Positions 1 to 5,211 of a stretch of 7,791 nucleotides of DNA are shown here, piece by piece. Where the stretch lies: NCBI GenBank assembly GCA_002725095.1, contig PBQQ01000013.1, positions 1-7,791 on the forward strand, read 5' to 3'. The notes below the pieces were generated by a model that did not search any database, was not told where the DNA came from, and worked only from the letters and a program-made list of their open reading frames with translations. The DNA is from Gammaproteobacteria bacterium. Lineage in GTDB: Bacteria; Pseudomonadota; Gammaproteobacteria; Pseudomonadales; Azotimanducaceae. The position numbers were made by a program, and so were the translations under genes. Numbering within the stretch: position 1 is the stretch's first letter; the number at the start of each line of letters is the position of its first letter.

Positions 1-31
1 GTTCTTGCAGTGCGTTTGCCTGGCCTTTCAT

Positions 32-1057
32 TTAATTGTTTATGACGGGCAGTTGATCCAAAAAATTAAGCACATCGGCGGCACTGCGCTGCGGGTCTTC
101 TTCCATCGGGATGTGCCCAAGATCGTCGTAGATAACTACCTGAGTATTTGGCAGACGTTGGGCAAACTGGTCCGCAACGCTCACTGGAATAAGACTGTCC
201 TGTGCGCCCCACATCACTAGCGTAGGTTGGCTTAATGTACTGACATCATTGCTCGTCCCGTTGCGACTGTAGCTGTTTGAACGATTAAGTATTGCCGCGC
301 GTGTGCCCTCGCGGAGGATGAGTTCATAATAGCGATCGATCAATGCCTGATTCACTACCGGGCTGTTGTTGTACGCAGACAGCAGGCCTTGTTCGACTAA
401 TAGAGCAGGGTCCAGATAACGTGCAATGGCTCGAAACCAGCTTTGGCGTAACAGTGCAAAGCCGACGGGCGCGGAGCGTTCTGCGTCGGCATCGTCCTTG
501 GTTGCCGCCGCTGTGGCGGATTCGCGCCAGTCGCCGGGAGCCACCGAATCCACCAAAATCATCGCGCGCACGCGTTGTGGGTGGGTTAAGGCATATCGCC
601 ATGTTGCGCCACCGCCCATGGAGTTGCCACCCAGCACAAACCGCTCAACACCGAGTTCGTTGACCACGGCGTCAATGGTTTCAGTGAACGCGTCCGCGCC
701 ATAGGCGCCTTCAGGCACCTGACCGGTGAGTCCGTGGGCGGGTAGGTCGAGGCTGATCACCCGATAGCGTTGGCCCAGAATTGCCACCCAGGGTTCCCAC
801 GTGTGTAGCGATGCCATGGCGCCGTGAATAAGCACCACGGCGGCGCCCTCGGCCTTGCCCTCGTCGCGGTAGTGCACCCGTGCACCATTTTCCATGGGTA
901 GAAATCGTGACGCGTCGTTACTGTATTTTGCGTCGACCTCGGCGGCGGGTAAGTCGCCGCGGAATAACAGTGACGCCAGTACCAGAACAAGGCCGGCGAT
1001 TCCTACAAGTATCCATCGTGTGCGTGTCAAATTTATTCTCGTGGATTTGGACGACAT
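32..1057 (-). CDS. Membrane-anchored alpha/beta-fold hydrolase
   Basis: This 341-residue protein is a serine hydrolase of the alpha/beta fold. Residues about 15-32 form one hydrophobic segment after a basic N-terminus (TRTRW). There is no lipobox cysteine, so it reads as a signal anchor or uncleaved signal, placing the catalytic domain in the periplasm. The oxyanion region is LIHGA (76-80), the nucleophile elbow is GNSMGG with Ser146, the likely acid is Asp287 in WGAQDS, and the catalytic His is His315 in LGHIPMEEDP. The triad is therefore complete, and the length suits the family plus an anchor. Substrate cannot be told: esterase, lipase, epoxide hydrolase and C-C hydrolase members share these motifs. 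The open frame continues upstream to 1384, but that stretch overlaps the divergent GST gene and precedes the membrane anchor, so the ATG at 1057 is preferred. A GTG five codons further upstream is possible. No strong Shine-Dalgarno is visible. Nothing recognisable lies in bases 1-31 downstream. Confidence 0.88.
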   Translation of the reverse strand: MSSKSTRINLTRTRWILVGIAGLVLVLASLLFRGDLPAAEVDAKYSNDASRFLPMENGARVHYRDEGKAEGAAVVLIHGAMASLHTWEPWVAILGQRYRVISLDLPAHGLTGQVPEGAYGADAFTETIDAVVNELGVERFVLGGNSMGGGATWRYALTHPQRVRAMILVDSVAPGDWRESATAAATKDDADAERSAPVGFALLRQSWFRAIARYLDPALLVEQGLLSAYNNSPVVNQALIDRYYELILREGTRAAILNRSNSYSRNGTSNDVSTLSQPTLVMWGAQDSLIPVSVADQFAQRLPNTQVVIYDDLGHIPMEEDPQRSAADVLNFLDQLPVINN

Positions 1058-1119
1058 TGAGCTTAGCACCACGCCCGGATAATCAGGCGTTTTCGAACCC
1101 CGTTTTGATCCATATTGAT

Positions 1120-1134
1120 TAATGCCGTGCATTA
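1120..1134. promoter_or_regulatory. Inverted repeat in the divergent hydrolase/GST spacer
   Basis: TAATGC-CGT-GCATTA is a perfect 6-bp inverted repeat with a 3-base centre. It lies about 32 bases before the GST start codon and about 62 bases before the hydrolase start. A second perfect 8-bp palindrome, CTGATCAG, lies at 1142-1149. Position between two divergent genes fits an operator for a dimeric regulator, but no regulator gene is visible nearby. No clear -35/-10 pair stands out on either strand of the spacer. This is a structural observation; the operator role is inference. Confidence 0.3.
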
Positions 1135-1154
1135 GCAGAAGCTGATCAGTAATC

Positions 1155-1160
1155 GGGAGG
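1155..1160 (+). promoter_or_regulatory. Ribosome binding site that sets the GTG start of the GST gene
   Basis: GGGAGG ends five bases before the GTG at 1166. No ATG in this frame lies near the site, and the GST fold begins immediately after the GTG (ADHYVLYGS). The Shine-Dalgarno and the fold boundary therefore agree on a GTG start. Confidence 0.7.
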
Positions 1161-1165
1161 GTGTT

Positions 1166-2308
1166 GTGGCAGATCATTACGTTCTTTATGGGTCTTATGC
1201 GTCTTATTACACGGCTAAGAGCCGCAGCTATTTGCGTAAGAAAGGCGTGCCTTTTGTAGAGCGGTTGCCGAGCGATCCGCTGTTTCGAAGTAAGGTACGG
1301 CCTACTTCTGGGAGCCATCGCATTCCACAACTGCTTACCCCCGAAGGCGAGGTTTTTCAGGACACGGTGGTTATTCAGGATCACCTAGAAACACGCTTTA
1401 CTGAGCTTCCGGCAATACCCGACTCACCTAAGCAGCGCATTTTCGTGCATTTGATGGAGCTGCTGGCCAGTGAAGGGTTAGTGCGTTTGGCGTGGCTGCA
1501 TCGCTGGATGTTTGAAGAAAACTACAGCTTTGTAAAAAGTGATTTTGGGCGTTCGTTCAAACCCCAAGGCAGCGACGAAGAATTGCTAAAATACGGCAAT
1601 CTGATTGCCGATCGGATGATGAGTTACGGTTTGCCGAAGTCTACCCCTGAAGCTAGGGCAGACCTTGATCGCACCTATCAAGAACTGCTGGGGTTGTTCG
1701 AGGCTCATCTGATCAAACATCCGTATTTCTTAGGAGGTCATCCGAGCGCTGCGGATTACGCCATTATGGGGGCCATGCATGCGCATCTTGGCCGCGATCC
1801 GGCCGGATTGCGCATGATGCAGGATTATGCGCCCCGAACCTTTCGTTGGGTTGAAAACATGTTGACGCCAGAGGTGCAGTCGCCGGAGTTTTTTGACGTG
1901 CCGGTGGCGTATTTACAAAACGATGAAGTGCCCGCGACCGCGTTGAATCTTTTGAAGTTTTTGGCCACAGAGTTTTGCCAGCAATTTGTATTAGGTGCCT
2001 TAGCCTTTGATCAGGCCATGCGCGAGGAACCACCCGAGTCAGGGGCGGTATTAGATTCTGAGCATGATCAGCCTACATTGGCTGCCCGATCGGTTCACTA
2101 CCGTGGTGCCGACTATCAACACAAAACAAGTTTGTACGCTGTGTGGCTGGGACAGCGTGCCCAGCGTGCTTATCAATCTTTGAGCCGACAACAACAAAGT
2201 GCTGTGGATGCACAAATAGATGCGCCGCTGTTGGCTGATTTGTTGCGGGCACCGGTGAGCGTGTGGTTGCAAAGGGTCGACAATCGGTTTACTGCCGACC
2301 CCGTTTAG
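1166..2308 (+). CDS. Glutathione S-transferase-like protein with long C-terminal extension
   Basis: This 380-residue soluble protein starts with a thioredoxin-fold GST N-terminal domain (about residues 4-80). LYGSYASYYTAKSR (7-20) holds Ser13 where bacterial GSTs carry their catalytic Ser or Cys. RIPQL (52-56) supplies the cis-proline Pro54, and QDT (65-67) matches the acidic-Ser/Thr pair that binds the glutathione gamma-glutamyl group. An all-helical C-terminal domain follows, with FLGGHPSAADYAIMGAM (188-204) carrying the S-x-x-D N-capping box (Ser194, Asp197) typical of GSTs. Classical GSTs end at about 200-250 residues; here roughly 130-140 more residues (about 245-380) follow, with no motif I recognise. 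There is no signal peptide or membrane segment, so it should be cytoplasmic. The start is GTG with a good ribosome binding site. The gene diverges from the hydrolase and its stop overlaps that of the MFS gene. Whether it acts as a transferase, a reductase or a non-catalytic GST fold is not shown. Confidence 0.88.
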   Translation: MADHYVLYGSYASYYTAKSRSYLRKKGVPFVERLPSDPLFRSKVRPTSGSHRIPQLLTPEGEVFQDTVVIQDHLETRFTELPAIPDSPKQRIFVHLMELLASEGLVRLAWLHRWMFEENYSFVKSDFGRSFKPQGSDEELLKYGNLIADRMMSYGLPKSTPEARADLDRTYQELLGLFEAHLIKHPYFLGGHPSAADYAIMGAMHAHLGRDPAGLRMMQDYAPRTFRWVENMLTPEVQSPEFFDVPVAYLQNDEVPATALNLLKFLATEFCQQFVLGALAFDQAMREEPPESGAVLDSEHDQPTLAARSVHYRGADYQHKTSLYAVWLGQRAQRAYQSLSRQQQSAVDAQIDAPLLADLLRAPVSVWLQRVDNRFTADPV

Positions 2309-3582
2309 CGCTGTTGTGCAGCGGCTCGCTGCAGCGCGCGCCCGCATAGCCAGAAGTGCAGGGCTGGCCATACCCCAAACACGCTGAGAGCGGCTAACGC
2401 CATGGGCAGGGACTGGTCGCTATAGATCGGCATTAAAGCATCACTGATCAGGCCAACGACAAGCGGTCCTAAACTCATTCCTACCAAGTTAAGGCAAAAC
2501 ATCTTTATTGCCGCCGCTGTTGCGCGCATGCGTAATGGCGCGAGGGTCTGGATCATGGCCAGAGAGGGGCCTAAGAAAAAATTCCCGGCCAAGGCGGGGA
2601 TTATAAAAAAGCCAATGGTCAACGCCAGTGAGTCAAACGCGTAAGCAGCGAGTGCGAAGGGAATGACGGTTACCTGAACAATGGCGATCATGCGCACGCC
2701 CAGCCCGGCTCCTTTAAGATTAAAACGATCAAATAGTTTGCCGCCGACTAAAGTGCCTGCGGCACCTAGGCCGCCAAAGACAACGGCCATTAACAACCCA
2801 ACTTGGCTTTGCGACAAGTCGTGTACGCGGATAAAAAAGGCCGGAATCCAAGTAGAAGCGCCATAAGTGCCCATGCCGGTGAGGGTAGACGCGATAATGA
2901 GTTGGCGCATCGCCGGGTTAGTGAACATGAACCGGACGCTGGCTAAAAACCCCGGACTCTCGGTATTGCTATTGGTGCCGGATGGCTCGTCAGAGTTGCC
3001 GCGAATGGGCTCGCGCAGCAAAAAGAACATCACAACGGCGAGTACCAATCCCGGCAAGCCGACGGCATACAGTGCAGCACGCCATCCATAGTATTCACTT
3101 ACAGTACCGCCAATCAAAAAGCCGCACATCATGCCCGCTGGAGCGCCAACAGCGAGTACCGACATCGCCATACCGCGTCGATGTTTGGGGTAGTAGTCGG
3201 CAATGATGGATTGGCTTGCTGGGTTTACGCCGGCTTCGCCGATGCCGACACCAATGCGGAACAAAAACAGCAGGAGGAAGCTGGTGGCCAGACCGCTCAT
3301 TGCGGTCATGAGTGAGAATAAGGCCAAGGAGAATACAATGATCAAACGGCGTTGTTGCCGGTCGGCGAGGCGGGCAATGGGTACGCCTAGCGTGGCGTAG
3401 AACAGCGCAAAAGACAGCCCCCCAAGCAGACCCATCTGAGTATCTGAGACGGCAAATTCCAGACGAATGGGTTCGAACAAAACCGATAGGATCATGCGAT
3501 CCGTAATCGACAGCGCGTAGGCGCAAAATAACAATGTCAGAGCGTTACGGGCGTGCTTGGATGCTTCAGCAGGGTTCTGCAT
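2305..3582 (-). CDS. MFS transporter, Spinster-like
   Basis: This 425-residue inner-membrane protein has the usual length and twelve-helix hydropathy pattern of the major facilitator superfamily. TM1 carries SITDRMILSVLFEPI (25-39), followed by SDTQMGLLGG (46-55). Loop 2-3 has motif A, GVPIARLADRQQRR (66-79, Asp74/Arg75), echoed in the second half as GGKLFDRFN (280-288). TM4 and the following loop read RIGVGIGEAGVNPAS (109-123) then DYYPKHRRG (129-137). This combination is typical of Spinster-like carriers, whose animal members move lysolipids or sphingosine-1-phosphate and whose bacterial members have mostly unknown substrates. A hydrophilic loop at about 192-211 joins the halves. The start ATG is preceded by AAGG at 3589-3592, six bases away. 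The gene converges with the GST gene, overlapping it by 4 bp (TTAG, 2305-2308). Upstream lies a 197-bp spacer with two inverted repeats and a terminator, so it is probably transcribed alone. Substrate is not predictable from sequence. Confidence 0.92.
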   Translation of the reverse strand: MQNPAEASKHARNALTLLFCAYALSITDRMILSVLFEPIRLEFAVSDTQMGLLGGLSFALFYATLGVPIARLADRQQRRLIIVFSLALFSLMTAMSGLATSFLLLFLFRIGVGIGEAGVNPASQSIIADYYPKHRRGMAMSVLAVGAPAGMMCGFLIGGTVSEYYGWRAALYAVGLPGLVLAVVMFFLLREPIRGNSDEPSGTNSNTESPGFLASVRFMFTNPAMRQLIIASTLTGMGTYGASTWIPAFFIRVHDLSQSQVGLLMAVVFGGLGAAGTLVGGKLFDRFNLKGAGLGVRMIAIVQVTVIPFALAAYAFDSLALTIGFFIIPALAGNFFLGPSLAMIQTLAPLRMRATAAAIKMFCLNLVGMSLGPLVVGLISDALMPIYSDQSLPMALAALSVFGVWPALHFWLCGRALQRAAAQQR

Positions 3583-3631
3583 AAGTGGCCTTTTTTGCCG
3601 TCACGTTAGCACGGTAAGGTTGCGCTTAATG

Positions 3632-3656
3632 CCGATTTTCTGGCCGCTAAAATCGG
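3632..3656. promoter_or_regulatory. Inverted repeat upstream of the MFS gene (possible operator or leader hairpin)
   Basis: CCGATTTT (3632-3639) and AAAATCGG (3649-3656) are perfect 8-bp inverted arms around a 9-base centre. The repeat sits about 50-75 bases before the MFS start codon. It could be a regulator site or a hairpin in the MFS leader. It lacks a following T-tract on the minus strand, so it is not a good intrinsic terminator. Function is inference. Confidence 0.35.
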
Positions 3657-3668
3657 TCATCGCCTGAG

Positions 3669-3681
3669 TTGGCAGTGCCAA
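3669..3681. promoter_or_regulatory. Perfect palindrome TTGGCA-G-TGCCAA upstream of the MFS gene
   Basis: This 13-base site has two perfect 6-bp arms around a single central base. It lies about 87-99 bases before the MFS start. Read on the minus strand, its first arm TTGGCA also resembles a -35 box, but no acceptable -10 box lies 16-18 bases further on. The odd-length palindrome suits a dimeric DNA-binding regulator. AAGGCCTT (3680-3687) abuts it as a further short palindrome. No candidate regulator gene is in the window. Confidence 0.35.
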
Positions 3682-3732
3682 GGCCTTAATGGTCAGCAGT
3701 AAACAACAGTGGAGCTATTTCTGTGTAAGCAT

Positions 3733-3760
3733 AAAAAAGCCCGCAGATGCGGGCTTTTTT
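3733..3760 (-). terminator. Intrinsic terminator after the acyl-CoA dehydrogenase gene
   Basis: A perfect 12-bp inverted repeat, AAAAAAGCCCGC (3733-3744) and GCGGGCTTTTTT (3749-3760), encloses the loop AGAT. It has a GC-rich core and ends in six T residues read from either strand. It starts 19 bases past the dehydrogenase stop at 3780 and so most simply ends that leftward transcript, insulating the MFS gene. Its symmetry would let it stop rightward transcripts too. Confidence 0.92.
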
Positions 3761-3779
3761 GTTGGCCAAGACAGTGCCG

Positions 3780-5081
3780 TTAGCGGATAGGCTTATTTAC
3801 CAGCTTGTCGTCTATGGCTGTGTAGGCTTGCCCTTCGTACTTGCGTACTTCGTTGCGCCCAACAACCATGTGATGCACTTCATCAGGACCGTCTGCAATT
3901 CGCAGCGTACGCTGTCCAGTGTACATGCGCGCGAGTGGGGTCCACTGGGACACACCTGTTGCGCCGTGTATCTGTATCGCTTGATCGATAATGTTGCACA
4001 CTTTCTCGGGCACCATGGCTTTGATGGCGCTGACGTATACGCGTGCTTCTTTATTGCCCAAGGTGTCCATCGCTTTGGCAGCCTGCAGAACCATCAAACG
4101 ACATGCATCGATTTCGATGCGAGCGCGTGACACTAACTCGATGTTTTTGCCGAGCTGGATGATTGGCTTACCAAATGCTTGGCGTGTGGTTGAACGGCGA
4201 ATCATCATTTCTAGTGCGCGTTCGGCTACGCCGATTGAGCGCATGCAGTGGTGGATTCGGCCTGGACCCAGACGAACCTGAGAGATCTCAAACCCGCGTC
4301 CTTCGCCCAGCAACATATTTTCTTTGGGTACACGCACGTTATCGAAGTGAATATGCATATGGCCGTGCGGCGCATCGTCGTGACCGAATACTTCCATGCC
4401 TTCGAGGATGTTTACGCCCTTAGCGTCTATAGGCACAAGAATCTGCGACTGCTGCTTGTGTGCAGGCGCGTCAGGGCTGGTCTTAACCATAGTGATCATG
4501 ACCTTACAGCGTGGATCGCCAGCACCCGAAATGTAATATTTTTCGCCGTTGATGACCCACTCGTCGCCGTCCAATACCGCTTCGGTACAAATATTTTTGG
4601 CGTCTGAAGACGGCAGGCCTGGTTCGGTCATGGCAAATGCAGAACGGATTTCACCGTTCAATAGCGGCTTAAGCCATTGTTCTTTTTGTTCTGGTGTGCC
4701 CACTCGCTCGAGCACTTCCATGTTGCCGGTGTCGGGCGCGCTACAGTTTAGCGTTTCTGATGCCAGCGGGCTTTTGCCGAGTTCGTTCGCAATGAATGCG
4801 TAATCGAGGTTGCTTAAACCCTCACCGGTGTCGGCATCCGGCAAAAAGAAGTTCCACAAACCGGAATCTTTTGCTTTTTGCTTTGCTGTTTCGAGCAAAT
4901 CTAGCTGGCCATCACCGTACCCCCAGCGCTCTTTTCGGCCTTCGCCCAAGCGGTGGTATTCTTCGGTTATAGGGTCAACGTTTTCTTTGATGTGCTTCTT
5001 AACAGCGTCTAACAGCGGTTGTGCTTGGTCAGACATGGTCAGATCAAATAGATCTGGATTTTCAAATACAGCTTCAGCCAT
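3780..5081 (-). CDS. Acyl-CoA dehydrogenase, ACAD10/ACAD11-like
   Basis: This 433-residue cytoplasmic flavoenzyme should introduce an alpha,beta double bond into an acyl-CoA, passing electrons through FAD to an electron-transfer flavoprotein. The helical N-terminal domain covers about 15-145. The middle domain opens with AFAMTEPGLPSSDAKNI (148-164), the FAD-contacting segment in the form seen in ACAD10/11. The C-terminal domain has RQAFGKPI (300-307) and QIHGATGVSQ (370-379). Asp397 in RIADGPDEVH (395-403) sits where medium-chain enzymes have their catalytic Glu in a YEG motif; this Asp form is usual for the ACAD10/11 group. Vertebrate ACAD10/11 act on branched, very long or 4-hydroxy acyl-CoAs, the last with a fused kinase domain; bacterial relatives often sit beside a separate phosphotransferase, but none is in this window. 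The start ATG has AAGGGGG six bases upstream. Met16 has no ribosome binding site. The gene is followed by a strong terminator. True substrate is unknown. Confidence 0.93.
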   Translation of the reverse strand: MAEAVFENPDLFDLTMSDQAQPLLDAVKKHIKENVDPITEEYHRLGEGRKERWGYGDGQLDLLETAKQKAKDSGLWNFFLPDADTGEGLSNLDYAFIANELGKSPLASETLNCSAPDTGNMEVLERVGTPEQKEQWLKPLLNGEIRSAFAMTEPGLPSSDAKNICTEAVLDGDEWVINGEKYYISGAGDPRCKVMITMVKTSPDAPAHKQQSQILVPIDAKGVNILEGMEVFGHDDAPHGHMHIHFDNVRVPKENMLLGEGRGFEISQVRLGPGRIHHCMRSIGVAERALEMMIRRSTTRQAFGKPIIQLGKNIELVSRARIEIDACRLMVLQAAKAMDTLGNKEARVYVSAIKAMVPEKVCNIIDQAIQIHGATGVSQWTPLARMYTGQRTLRIADGPDEVHHMVVGRNEVRKYEGQAYTAIDDKLVNKPIR

Positions 5082-5087
5082 TTCCTA

Positions 5088-5094
5088 CCCCCTT
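5088..5094 (-). promoter_or_regulatory. Ribosome binding site of the acyl-CoA dehydrogenase gene
   Basis: On the minus strand AAGGGGG lies six bases before the ATG at 5081. It favours this start over the in-frame Met16, which has no purine-rich stretch before it. Confidence 0.65.
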
Positions 5095-5123
5095 CAAAGT
5101 CGATTTGTGCAAAAACTGTGAAA

Positions 5124-5129
5124 AGTATA
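5124..5129 (-). promoter_or_regulatory. Possible -10 box for the acyl-CoA dehydrogenase gene
   Basis: On the minus strand TATACT matches five of six bases of the sigma-70 -10 consensus in an AT-rich stretch, about 42 bases before the start codon. The best -35 partner 16 bases upstream (GGGACA) is weak. The 130-bp spacer from 5082 to 5211 holds no gene. A promoter here would make the dehydrogenase independent of the RND gene upstream, but the call rests on weak motifs. Confidence 0.35.
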
Positions 5130-5211
5130 TAGGAAAAGGCTGAAGTGTCCCATTGCCAAAACCTCACCCATGCAGGTGAATTAGCTACCCGTGCCCAAGT
5201 TGGAATTGAGA

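Noticed and set aside
1058..1384. Upstream extension of the hydrolase reading frame to a 450-residue protein.
   Set aside because: It would overlap the well-supported GST gene on the other strand and put 109 unrecognisable residues before a membrane anchor. The Met at 1057 directly precedes the basic/hydrophobic anchor.
2309..2336. GC-rich hairpins (CGCTG/CAGCG twice) just past the GST stop, as a possible GST terminator.
   Set aside because: No T-tract follows, and the bases encode the Ala/Gln/Arg-rich C-terminus of the MFS protein, which easily produces such repeats.
3747..4607. Plus-strand open frames opposite the acyl-CoA dehydrogenase gene.
   Set aside because: They are antisense shadows of a clearly conserved gene, overlap one another and show no domain or ribosome binding site pattern.
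5164..5179. Small hairpin (TCACC/GGTGA with a six-base loop) downstream of the RND gene, as its terminator.
   Set aside because: The stem is only 5 bp and the following minus-strand sequence has just a short T-run interrupted by G, so it is too weak to call.
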